DNA of 64,000 nucleotides from Lutjanus erythropterus (lineage: Eukaryota > Chordata > Actinopteri > Lutjaniformes > Lutjanidae): assembly GCA_020091685.1 (NCBI GenBank), contig CM034607.1, forward strand, positions 27,012,145 through 27,076,144. Direction: 5' to 3'. The position numbers and the translations under genes were made by a program. A model generated the notes under the pieces. The model was given only the letters and a program-made list of their open reading frames with translations, was not told the origin of the DNA and made no database searches. Positions 1 through 10,950 of this stretch are shown in pieces. How positions within the stretch are numbered: position 1 is the stretch's first letter; each line of letters opens with the position of its first letter.

Positions 1-1198
1 AAAACAATTTGCCTGGAGCAGAGTGGCAAAGAAGAGGTCTTAAGAGAGAGTAGACTTTTTCATACAGCAGGGCGCCTTGCTGGCTGTCGTGGGCTGTTTT
101 GCCTGCGGTGAGGGTTGGCAAACAAACAGCCCTTGCAGCTTTTATAACTTCGTCTCATGCCAGGCAAGTTCTGGAAATGGCACAAGGACGACGGCTTTAT
201 AACTTACAATTACTGACAAACTTAAATGTCAGTGGGAGGGAACACAAAAAAAAATCATGAGTATGATTTTGGCCTGACGCTTGAATATAACCAACTCTTG
301 ATAGTTACATACTGTAAGAAAAATATAGAGTACATAGCATGTGGAGGAAACTCCGGGCAAGCTTTGTAAGACAGAAATGTTTCTCATTATATTTACAAGA
401 ATGGAGGCTCTGAAAACTCTGAAAATCAATTACTTGTTTAAGTAATTTATGAAGTAAAAAGCCAAAAATGAAGATTACTGATTTGATGTTACTGTGAATG
501 GAATGTCTGTAGGTTTTAGAGAGTTGGTCGGACAAACAACTAATCTGAAGACGTCACACTGGGTGCTGAGTGATTATATATAAAAACAAACAACAGAATA
601 AACGAACTGAAAACAATTACCAGTTTCAGCCCTAATATCACACATAAAGTGGACCCTTAGACTGTGAAGACTGACTTAGCAGTGGGGCCACACCCTTACA
701 GCCGAAGATTCAATCATCAGTCGACTGAAATTTTTCAGGTCTGTACAATAAAAAAGGATCAAATAGTCAAACGTTCATATTGAAGAGCCGAATCCAATTT
801 GACTGACAAAGTCACATGTGATTCCTTCCCCTCATCAATGGTTTAAAGATTTCATTTGAGATAAACAAAAAAAAAAGTACAGAAAGACAGACAGAGACAG
901 GGGCATAGCTTTGAGCTGCAGATCAGATGCAGTTGATTCATTTGGCATCAGAGCAAAGAACATGTCAGACATAATGACAAATATCCTGCGGCCTCTCATG
1001 CCACCAACAACAACAGCACAGTCTCCCCGGCCATTATCATTATTATCAAATAAAAAGCTGCATTCATTTGAAAGTCAGACCATATACAAAGCTGGTGTGT
1101 AACAAGTGGAAAATGAATTTGAATGATCAACACTATGAGGACAGTGTGACAAAAACATAATTTTATAAAACACTCTTGTCTGAGAGGACCTTTGTATT
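1..1198. other. Plectin intronic DNA, no gene seen
   Basis: This stretch lies downstream of all recognised plectin first exons on the minus strand, so it should be intron leading to the common plectin exons outside the window. I looked on the minus strand for the conserved exon that follows every first exon (DERDRVQKK-type start of the actin-binding domain) and did not find it. The sequence is AT-rich. The only open frames are below about 80 codons and show no recognisable domain. Confidence 0.6.
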
Positions 1199-2050
1199 AA
1201 ATGGATCATTTAGATTCTTTTTACTGGGGTTGTACGAGGTTCTTATTTATAGCCAGTGTTTAACCTGCAGTAGATGGCGGTCAACACGTCCCCAGTTTGG
1301 AGAAGCAGCAGAAGTACCGGGACAGGAAGCTGAACCATGTGCGCCTACAGACAGGGTCAGCAGCAAAATGTATTTTATCCATTTAAAAAATCAGCGTCAG
1401 CTTAAGTGTGGCTATATGTAGAATATTTTCTCCACTTTGCCTTGCCGTCAGACAGCCTTTTCTGACAGGAAATCCCTGTTACACAAGCTAAACATCACTC
1501 TCTCCAAAGCAAACAGACTCCTTTAGCAAAAACAGTAATTTTACCTCGTATGGGAGTTGCTGTTGTGTAGCTCCCTCCATTGGCTCATTTGTTTGTGTTA
1601 GTGTGACTGTGGTGAATCAACCCTTTTAAACCTTCAAGTCCCATAATAACACAAACTAATTAACCAACTGAGGCAGCAATAGAATAAAAACTCTTATGTT
1701 CTCCAAGGTTAAATTATTGTTATTGGAAATGGAGTCTGGTCAGTTTGGAGAGAGTGATGTTTGGCTCCTATATCAGAGATGTCCCATCTCCCATCTCCCA
1801 GCAGCGGCTGTCTAACAGCAAGGTAAAGCAGTGAAAATATTCTAAATATAACGTACACTTAAAATGATGTTGATATTTTAGGTGGCTAAAATGTGTTTTG
1901 CTGCAGACACTATACACAGCAGTAGATTACTTAGCTTCCTACACCGGTACTCCTGTTGCTTCTCCAAACTTGGGGTGTGTCACATACATACACTGACTAT
2001 GGACAAGAACCTCATATATACCCACTTCAAAAAATCTGAATTATCCCTTT
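1199..2050. mobile_element. Foldback (palindromic) non-autonomous element, copy A
   Basis: The two halves are inverted copies of each other. The left end AAATGGATCATTTAGATT pairs with the right end, whose reverse complement begins AAAGGGATAATTCAGATT. Further in, CCCAGTTTGGAGAAGCAGCA near 1290-1310 pairs with the copy near 1960-1975, and GTCAGACAGCC near 1447 pairs with GGCTGTCTAACAGCAAGG near 1806. The length (about 852 bp) is nearly that of copy B at 32876-33730. There is no long reading frame, so it is non-autonomous. The left end abuts TTAA and the right end TTGA, which weakly suggests TTAA targeting. It lies inside plectin intron and would form a long hairpin in the pre-mRNA. Confidence 0.75.
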
Positions 2051-5000
2051 GATAAAAACCACCACAAGACATGTTTGATTCACTGTACATACCACAGGAG
2101 CTCACCCTTTCTGTGCCACCTGACAGCCTCCACTGGCCTCCAGTGTCACCTGGCAGCAACAACTCAAACCCACAAACAGCTTTAAAGGCAGGAACAGCAA
2201 CTTACCTAGAAGAAGAAAAAAACACGAGAGAAAAGGCAAAAAGTTAGCAAAAATTGCAGTTTCTGCCAAAGTGAAATATCCACCATTCCAAAAACACACT
2301 CTTTAAAATTTAACTACCTACAAAAAAGGAAAGAAAGCATTTTTAAAACTGGAGTGTTGTTGACACACAAACACAAAGTGCTCCTGCAGCTGTTAATGGA
2401 TTGAACAGTCCCAGGCCTATTGGAGAAAATGATTTTAATGGCATACAATACAGATTAATGTGAAGACCGCAGGACTTCACATTAAGGAAAAAAACAAAAC
2501 AGAATACAAAGTCTGATATCACTGTAATGGCTGTGGAAATAGCAGCTGTCTTTATAGCACTTTTTTCTGTGAATGCATTCTCATTAAATCCTGGCAATTT
2601 TTATCAGCCTGCAGTAGCTTCAGTAACAGTGCCACCTCCTGGACACTTCAGAGAAAACTCAGATGTTTTCAAACCTGTCTTACAAGTGGTTTAAGAGTCA
2701 CCTGGTTTCAATCCCCCAGCTGATCCCCTTTTCACTGACAAAACAAAGCATAAAAAGTGTAATTATGTCCCACCGAGGAGTGGATTAGAGGAAGGAGTGG
2801 ATGATTAGAGAGGATGTGTCAAATTACGGGGCCAGTTGCCCTTCTGAATTACAGGAAACCTGAGGTTAATGAGATTATGTAATCACATCAGCTAAGTTAG
2901 AAGGCCACTCAGCAAGGATCGTGGCCAGACTTATCAACCAGCATGACTGACGGGCTCACTGACAGTTCTAATAGGATTACACTGACTATTACTGGGGAAA
3001 ACAAACCAAAACCCCACCACACATTCAGTGCTCACACACTAAATTATCCACCTAAAATACAAACTCTCCATTACAGAAGGAACACAATTACGACAACTGC
3101 CTTGATCTTACTGAACTTGTGGTTCATGTTTACCACTTTCCTTTTTTTTGAATCTCATCAATCGCTGAATTTACTCCACTGCCTTTATAAAATCACTGGG
3201 TAAATCTGAGATGTGGGTGGTGGTTCAAAGGTCTAGAAGCAGGCTATTCCAATCCTGCTATGACACATAATGCACTGCATACTGTTCACAGCAGTAACTG
3301 TGGTGTTTATTATGTAACACTTAACTGCATCATTCAGTTTTCTTTTATGATCTCAATCTTGGCTTGACATTTCTATGTTGCATGTAAAAATGTGCATTTC
3401 TAAAGTGTTATTCACACCGAGTATGTGAATACATCATGCTTTCATGACTGGCTTTTGCTGCTAATGATTGCCAGGATTAACACAAAACCTGAGTTTCTGG
3501 TACAATGGCTTTGGGGGATAATTGGCCCTCTGGGTCAATTCTAATTTTTTTCTACTTTAACCTGTAATACCTGTTTTTTGGCCACTTGAGGACAGCATAC
3601 CAACATATGACCACCTGATAAGCCGATAAAGCAGTCTTGTTAGCAAACACTCTCCCATTGACACATCCAGTAGATACAGGTGTCTAAAACATTTTAAGTT
3701 GTATATCTAGCCAACTCTTGAAAATAAGTCTTCTTCTTTTTGCTCTGTTTTGGTTTCCACCAACTCCTGAGGGTGGCACTACAAAGTGAGGTTAATAGGT
3801 TAGCAAGGTATTTTGAGTCTAAAGCCAGAGTACGGCCCCGACCATGGTTCTGAAATGTCAGAGGCCTGACTAACTGTGCTGTATATTGATAAATCCATGA
3901 TGCTGTCCGTGGTGCTGAAGCAGCAGTCCAGCCCTTCTCTCTACTTCATCTTGAGTCTGTAGTGTAAACTATATAGCTACAGGGACCAAACAAGTTGTTT
4001 ATAAGTCAGTAGTCCATCACAGGGGAACAACGTGAACAAGGTCCAGGTAAACATTATATATGCAAACCTGTTGAGCCCCATGTTAGTAATCCAACTGAAC
4101 AAGGCTGTGCAGTTACAGTAGCACAAACTGTATACATCGTGTTGGCACAGGAACCTACGTACTTTCAGTTAGTCACACAGAAAATATGACACAACCACGG
4201 ACCACTTTGAATAATGTGTCTAAGTTTGGTCCTGATTTCCTGCCAAGTGTGTTTTACACTGCTGGTAATGAGTTAACAAAGAAAGCTGATAAGCACTGTT
4301 GAGATACATGTTACCTCTGACTGGGATCTTAAGTTTTGTTGAGCCACCTAATGCAAAGAAAGCCTGACTATGGCAAACCTGATTCAGAGTACACCCCTGA
4401 AGGAGAAATATCAGTCTTTTCAACTGCTTAATGAACCCAAGGCTACCTGTTACTTGGTGCTGAGCAGATAGTGTACAGTGGCTTCATCAGAGCTTTTGTG
4501 GTAGTGAACACCTGTTTGTTACAGCCAAAAACAACACTAAAGAATACAATGAGACAGAACCAAAACAATAAAGGTAAAACCAACACAAGCTGAAAGACAC
4601 TAAACGTTCTCTAGAGCAAAGAGGAACTGCAGAGTGTTTCATGTGCTTTTGTGATCTATTTTTAATATAAAATATTGATTAAACCCAGTTGAAGCAGTGT
4701 GAAATGAAAACTCTGATGCCTTTTTATGTCTCTGCATGCAGTACACATCTCTGCACAACTTGACTCCTGAGTTATCCCATCTGGGGTGAATTATATCCGT
4801 GGCTGGACAGAAACAGGTGAGGAATCTGAAACACGGGCGTCCACCAATTCCTGCAGCTTAAATAGCGGCTGAAGCATCTGAGAGCTGCTGAATACTGCTG
4901 CTACCGAGACTGAGAAAGTGACATATGAGCCCTTCATCTCTGAGCATGAAATACAGACAGGATGTATGCATCAGCAACATCCAACAGACACACTGAATGA

Positions 5001-6123
5001 ATGAAGCCACTCGACACATGATACGGTCAAGAACTACAACTGTACAGATTTTTGACGATAAACATCTAGATTTCACGAACATATTTATTTCTTCATGCGT
5101 ATCAAATATTTTAAACTCTGACCCCCTCTGCTCGGTCCCAACTGCTGCAGCAGACGCTTATTCATCCCCTGCATTGTCCTCACGGATCTTTTTATGCTGG
5201 GAAATTCTTGGCAAGCAGAAAGTGCAGCAGTGGAGGAAAGAGAAAACGCTGATGTGATGCTGGACTGGACTGTTATCTGTGCAGATATCAAACAGAGCAC
5301 GACTGCCGAGATACATGTACAGGATATTGTGGGGAAATATCGAAGCAAATAATTCATCCCCAGATTACAGATTACAGTGTAAACCATGTACTTAGAGGTC
5401 ATCAGGGAACCACATAATAACCCTGTCATGATGTTAACCATGTTGTTATTTTTACTGCAAATTTGATTAAAGAGAGCCCACATACTGTTTATCTGTCCAA
5501 CTGGATGCTGCAATCAGTCCTGTGAATCATAAATACAGGGAGTTTCACCTCATGATCCATACTAGGTTTTATAGCAGAGAATCTTTTATAGCAGAGAAAA
5601 AAAACAAGTTGACAATAGAACAATATAAAACATCACCATACATAAATTAATTTGTTGCAGCTTTGTAAACAGTGTTGTGTATCACCATCATTACAAAGCA
5701 CTTCCTGTCTGCCTCTGTTCTTGTTAGACACAATGGTCTGCCCTCAGGGCTGCAGGCATGGAAAAGACAGCTGATGACCCCAGATCATCTGCAGGGTGTA
5801 TTGACAGGCTGTCAGCTGCTGCCTGTTCAGCACTCTGTGTGTACAGTACAAAACTCTTTATACAGTAAAAACAATGGCTGAGCAGCAGTCACTGTTTTTG
5901 GTGAAAAAGGGGATGGTCTGAGAGTCCAGGAAAGACTGGTGCCGTCATTAAACATACTAACAAAATTCATGTAATTTGAAAGGTGGCACTTCCAGTATCA
6001 GGTAATAATGTGAGCAATGTGATTTGACACATTAGTTAACTCTTAACTCTCTTAACTGTAATAAATAACATGTTCTATTTGTGACATTCAAGTCTCGATG
6101 ACAAAGTCAAGTTTAGATGACAA
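2051..6123. other. Intronic DNA, no gene seen
   Basis: No exon with both splice sites and a recognisable product was found on either strand. The minus-strand open frame at 5085-5513 (142 codons) has no recognisable domain and no flanking exon structure. A short CTCF-like core is reported separately at 2629-2642. Confidence 0.5.
2629..2642 (-). promoter_or_regulatory. CTCF-like core motif
   Basis: On the minus strand the 14 bases read CCAGGAGGTGGCAC, one mismatch from the usual CTCF core pattern (CCA, S, Y, AG, R, K, GGC, R, S). A motif this short occurs often by chance and inside fish repeats. Binding is not implied without chromatin data. Confidence 0.2.
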
Positions 6124-6346
6124 AAAGGACCAGTGTGTAGGATTTAGTGGCATCTAGCTGTGAGCTTGCAGATTGCAAACACATCACGTCTTACCCTCCC
6201 CTTGAATTGTATTTCTTATGACATGTTTTATGGTGGAAAATTTCCAAATTGTGGACAACATAGTTTTTGTATTTGCAAGGTAACATAAACATCTTTATGA
6301 ATATTATATCATATAAATGCCCTTAAATCCTGCACACTGGAACTTT
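6124..6346. mobile_element. piggyBac-like MITE (AGGACCAGTGTG family)
   Basis: The left end AGGACCAGTGTGTAGGATTT is an inverted match of the right end TAAATCCTGCACACTGGAACT. The right end is followed by TTAA; the left flank is degenerate (AAAA). Related ends occur at 15519, 25077-25354, 37641, 50860 and 51020, most of them beside an exact TTAA. No coding capacity. This is a common type of teleost miniature element; assignment to piggyBac rests on the TTAA flank only. Confidence 0.6.
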
Positions 6347-6435
6347 AAACTTTCAAGTGGTTCCTAATCTTTTTCATTCAACTTAGCCCCACAGCCATAT
6401 CATATAATTTGCTTACAGGTTTTCATGCACCGTCA

Positions 6436-6500
6436 AACACAACACTTATTGTGAGCAGTTTCATGTAGGAACTATTTTCTTTCTACTGAACCACACCCCC
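6436..6500. repeat. Fragment of a foldback repeat arm
   Basis: The segment TGTGAGCAGTTTCATGTAGG and the following AACTATTTTCTTTCTACTG are nearly identical to sequence at 45553-45590 and, in inverted orientation, at 46085-46122. It is a truncated copy of the repeat described at 45320-46140. Confidence 0.6.
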
Positions 6501-6639
6501 TGACTGAATCTGAAATGAAGTCTGCATCTTCTCACAGATCAAGATCTTACAGCTCAACCAAGGAAGACACCATTTATGTTTACATGTCATGAGCACACAC
6601 CTCTTATCCATGAATAGATGCACAATTCTTCCTGTACAG

Positions 6640-7089
6640 TGAATGGTTGACATGTGTAACCACGTTCAGCAGAGACAGACATTAACCTGCAAGCAGAGCA
6701 GGCTGTTGCTGCTGCTACTAGCACTGCTAACATTAGCCACACTCTGTGGCAGGCTGGCAGCTAACATCAGCTAACAGACACTCTGACACTTTCGGTCTGA
6801 AAAGGTGAAGCATTTTGTAAGTTGTTCTCATCCATTGTTCATATTGCATGGCACAAAGTGCCACACATTTAAGCTGCATTTAAAATATGATTTGGCAACT
6901 GCAGAATGTGATTATCAGCTTCAAATGACTCTTAATACACACAGTATGTTTTCAGACAATGTTTAACATAATCATTTAATAAATTGTGCTCAATTTTGAC
7001 TGCTTTCTGAGATTAGACTTACTGTTAGAATACTTTAAATTAAAAATTGTTTAATCGACAGAGAAATTAGTCACCAGGAACATCCCTAA
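6640..7089. mobile_element. 5'-truncated hAT-like element, copy 1
   Basis: This block is about 80% similar by eye to 35960-36310: the shared stretches include CACATTCAGCAnAGACA, GCACTGCTAACATTAGC, and GCTGCATTTAAAATATGAT followed by CAGCTTCAAATG. The right end reads as TTAGGGATGTTCC on the minus strand, similar to the left end TAGGGATGTGCACGATTAG of the copy at 35677. That supports terminal inverted repeats. No open frame of note. Confidence 0.5.
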
Positions 7090-10059
7090 ACGTCACAATA
7101 TCACAATTAAATACCATTTTTTATGTAGACGAAAACTGGAATTGAAAATGAAATAATGGCTCAATTAAATCTGTGGGTAATTTGGAGGCAGGTTTAAGAA
7201 TTCTGTGCAGAATTTAAGTGTGAACCTGTCAAATGTCAGGAAGCTGCTTTGCCTCTTTGCCACGTACATCTGTAACACTAAACTGCTCAGAGGTCAAGTG
7301 CACTGACCCCTGCTCTGAACTCCTTTTTAACTGGATATCCCTGGTTTGAACCTGCCCTGCTTAAAAGCCCCTACATCTGCCTTTCACCACCACATAACCT
7401 TCAGAAAGCATCATTCACAACAGTGCACTGTTTGTGAAAACATGGTGATAAGGGTGAGACAGAAACCCTGGAGTAGAGAGAGTGTTGAGGCACATAGAGC
7501 TACAGATAAAACTGATGGTTGAGCTGCACAAAGGCCAAATGTTAAAACTGGTACTGGTAACTATAAAGTCATTAAGAAGTGAGTAAAGAAGAAAGAATGG
7601 TTTCAGCATCTCCCATGCAAGTCACTTAATCATTCAGAAAATGTAGCTAAATTCTGCTCCTTAGATTTACTTCAATCCCTGTTCAGAGATCTGCATAAGC
7701 CTGAAATGAGCTGAAAATATCTGGGTCAGGACCCAAAGCTGGTTGGTAGAAAGAGGTAAAAGAGAGAGGAATGTCATGCTGTTTGAAAGGGTGAATTCTG
7801 CTGTCGGTGATCAGTCACCAAGGCCACGTAGGAATAGTGGCCTTGCTTGTCTGAACACATACAGGACATCATCAACAGGCTCTTGTGTTAAAGAGCTGAT
7901 TCTGTACCAAGTGCCTGAAAATAGCTGACAAGAATGACAATGGGAGCAATAGTGTTGAGGTGACGACATGCTTACAAATGAACTGAGCTGCACTGAGTAA
8001 GCAGCAGTGCCCAACATATTAAGTAACTCCATTGGGAGCGCTCAGTGAAGCGAAGGAGCTTTTGTCTCCGGAGCCCTGGGGAAAACATTCTCAGCCTGTC
8101 CGGGTGGGTAGGACTTCTTCAGATCCCTCTCCAGGATCATTTAAATGCCTCCACCGCCCGGGAAGCTGTTCCAAACTGTTACCACATTTTGCCAGGCCAG
8201 ACTACTCCAGACAAACCTCAACTCCACACAGAAGAGCTTTTAAAAAGGCTCTCCTTTGGGTTGAGCCAGTTTCACCAGTCTGGTTGGGTCGTGTCTCCTT
8301 AAATTGGAGGCTTTCTGTCACTATAAATGTCAGTCTGCTGTTAATCTGTCTCTCAGTGAGACATAGATGGAGAACATTGATTTCAAAGATTCGTACAAAA
8401 GTAGCACATTCTTCACAGCCTGAATACCTGATAAACTATGTCTGGAAACAGCAACCATGCAGACAGACAGTGTTATCTGCAGGGTATCAGAGACAAGTGA
8501 GAGGAGAAGAGTAGCATTTGAATAAATTAAGACGCCTTGGGGACACAAACCGCTCAGAATATCTTTACAGTTGGCTGTATGCCAACTAAAAACTATACTT
8601 TACTACAAGTTTGTGATTTCAAAAAGTACAAAGGCTTTTGCTTTATAAATTGAGAAATTAATAAAGATCGTGAAGTTCTGTTGTGTAATTCTATTGAATG
8701 TCTTGTCACAGCAACAAACTTTTACCACAAATGAAGAATGGAGTGGGTTATTATTAAAACATTTAAAATATTAGGTACATCCAAACGTAAATATGGACTT
8801 GCATTGTCAGACTTTATTGGTGCTTCAAGGATTTTTCTTTGCCAATGGAATAGTCAGCCAAAGTTTGCTTTTGATGAATGGTTAAAGTTAATGGTGGTCA
8901 TTGCCTCTTTTAAATTGTTAATTGCAAGGACTAGTAATTAGTAATGGAAGTTTTATTAAGTCTACATAGTGCAGCTATGATAGTAGAGTTTCTGTTCCGA
9001 TACCAAAAACAATGCTCTTTTTAAAACCTTACTTAATCTAAACTCAAGAATATTAATAGCATAGATACAAAACATTTCCCTAAATAAATAAAATAGTGTG
9101 AAACTGGAAAAAGCTGATTTAAATCAGAAAATATCTCAATAATTGAAAGATTTGGACTGAAAAATTGAACCAAATGAATAAAATACCTGTGGTTTTGGAC
9201 TGTTGGTCCCACAAAACCTGAATGTCATGTTGGACTTGGTGGGGACTTTTTCACATTTTTAACATTTTATAGTGGGGGTTAACCAACACTGATATATATT
9301 TACTAATTAAGGAAACAAATAAGAAATATTTGGATATGATATACACTTGCAGTAAAAATTAAAATCTTGGTGTCAAAATTTAGAGTAACACAAACTCCAA
9401 TACGATAGTTGAAATGCCTTTAAGCATGTATTTAATTAAAACAGAACTTTTCCACTCAAAAGAAAACATGCATGAAGCTGCTGACAGCTTTTCTTAAAGT
9501 TACCTGAACATTTTAATCCATAAATTAACAAAATAGTTAAATAGTTTTATAAAGTAAAATAGATAAAACTACTAAAATTAGTACTGAAATTTGTACTATC
9601 TGATAATCAGTAGGGATTAATCAATTAATCTAGGGAATTAAAGACAAAGTAAATGACAATAAAAAATAATCATTAATTGCAGTTCTGTGCTGATGAAAGA
9701 TCAGTTAAACAACATTACAAACCTGACCACACATTTGAGCGTTTCTGATCATTCCTACAAACACATTTCAGTCAGTAGCAAAAAAGTACTGAGGTTTGAT
9801 AATTAGCCCTAATGGAGAACTAATAAGAAAGAAAGGAGACATTCAAAAATTACTGTATCACTGGATTTCTAATTCTGTAGTGAGACACCTGTAAGTGAGC
9901 GAGGTGGGAGGAGCAAGTCTGCTGACGTAAACACTAGCTGTAGGAAACATCTGACCATGCTGCATCCTAACAAGCAGGAGACAAGAGCAGAGAACAACTA
10001 CAGACTTCCCCTCCTCAGCAGGCTTTCTGCACCAACAATCCCATCCCTGACTGAGGGGC
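7090..10059. other. AT-rich intronic DNA, no gene seen
   Basis: The interval from about 8550 to 9860 is very AT-rich. The plus-strand open frame at 8032-8514 (160 codons) is the longest here but has no recognisable domain, mixed composition and no supported splice partners; I treat it as chance. Nothing else could be supported. Confidence 0.5.
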
Positions 10060-10200
10060 AGGGCAACATTTGACCATACCACTGCTGTTACCGCGGCGAT
10101 GCAGCAGCAGTCACTCTGCAGCAGCCGATCCGCTCTGCATCTCCCAGCGCAGACGCACTCAACGTGCCGCATGCAGCAGCAGCAGCCTCCCACAGCACCT
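10060..10200 (-). promoter_or_regulatory. CpG-rich stretch just downstream of plectin exon 1e
   Basis: A local cluster of CpG and GC-rich trinucleotide sequence stands out from the surrounding AT-rich intron. On the minus strand a possible splice donor (GCCGCG|GTAACA) follows a short ATG-initiated frame near 10175, but that frame would end in phase 0, which does not fit the phase-1 junction of plectin first exons. It may be a further promoter or untranslated first exon, or an intronic enhancer. The evidence is compositional only. Confidence 0.25.
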
Positions 10201-10542
10201 CACACTCACGCTCGTTAAACACACCATCTCAGCACAATCATTACCCCTGACCCCCGGTCCAACCCCTGTGGTTATGCCAGGACACAAAGGGGAACAAAAG
10301 CTTTTCATTCCTTTTATCCACAAAAATATGCAGAGGGCACGGGAGATCAGAGGATTACAAGTCCTCCATTTAACAAACAGCCCCGAAACCTTCAAAACTG
10401 AACTTTTTCTTCCATCTGCATCCATACGATAAGGACGTCCTCCCCAGAGAGGGATTATGGGAAAACAAGGCGGTCCTGAACGCATCTGATGGTGAGGATA
10501 ACCATCTGAGGAAGCAGAATATTAAAGAGGCAAGAGGAGTAC

Positions 10543-10588
10543 CTTTGAGAGAGCTGATCTCATGCTGGATAGACCTTCCAGGATCCAT
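10543..10588 (-). CDS. plec: Plectin alternative first coding exon, 1e type
   Basis: The minus-strand ATG at 10588 opens the 15-residue sequence MDPGRSIQHEISSLK, plus one base, followed directly by a good donor (CTCAAAG|GTACTC). As I recall it, mammalian plectin isoform 1e begins MDPSRAIQNEISSLK, so 12 of 15 positions match. The exon ends in phase 1, as plectin first exons must, so the split codon plus the next exon would give Asp and continue DERDRVQKK. The next exon lies outside the window. In mammals the first exon sets plectin's subcellular targeting, while the remaining ~4,500 residues are shared. The 5' UTR appears contiguous upstream to about 10870. The match of length, residues, phase and strand makes this firm despite the exon's size. 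Confidence 0.9.
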
Positions 10589-10950
10589 GCTTGCGACTGC
10601 CGGAGGCTCCCAACAGTCGAGTCTGAGCTCTGCAAGGTCAGCTCAGGAGAGGAACACCACGCTGGAGGATCTCTCTGCTAACTGCAGGCTGTTTCTATCC
10701 CGCTCTCCCTCCCTCTCTGCTCTGCTGCGACCACAGGAGTTGGCAGCTCAGTGTTTTTGTTCACTCCCTTTATTTCTCTCTCTCTTTCCAGCCCGCTCGC
10801 ACACAATTCCTGTCAGCGGAGGAATTGTGAAAGAAAGGAGCACACCTCCCTCCTCTCCACCTCTCACCCCTCCCTGATGTTGTCCCGTCTCATCCTCGTT
10901 GTGTTCAGGGAGGTGCCTCAACCAATAACAGTAACGCGCCGCCGGCACAT
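10589..10950 (-). promoter_or_regulatory. Putative 5' UTR and promoter of plectin 1e
   Basis: On the minus strand upstream of the 1e ATG the sequence is relatively GC-rich, with CpG (ACGCGCCGCCGG at 10934-10945) and a CCAAT box in the plus orientation at 10922-10926. Purine-rich tracts follow toward the exon. No strong TATA box is seen; GAAATAAAGGG on the minus strand near 10770 is only TATA-like. The transcription start is inferred to fall between about 10700 and 10900. Confidence 0.5.

Noticed and set aside
5085..5513. Minus-strand 142-codon frame
   Set aside because: No domain, ordinary AT-rich composition, no supported splice sites; an antisense frame is also open over part of it.
8032..8514. 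Plus-strand 160-codon open frame
   Set aside because: No recognisable domain, a second overlapping frame is also open, and no splice partners or start context stand out.
10080..10193. Extra plectin first exon starting near 10175 (minus strand)
   Set aside because: The frame would end in phase 0 at its donor-like site, which does not fit the phase-1 junction required for plectin, and the residues match no known isoform.
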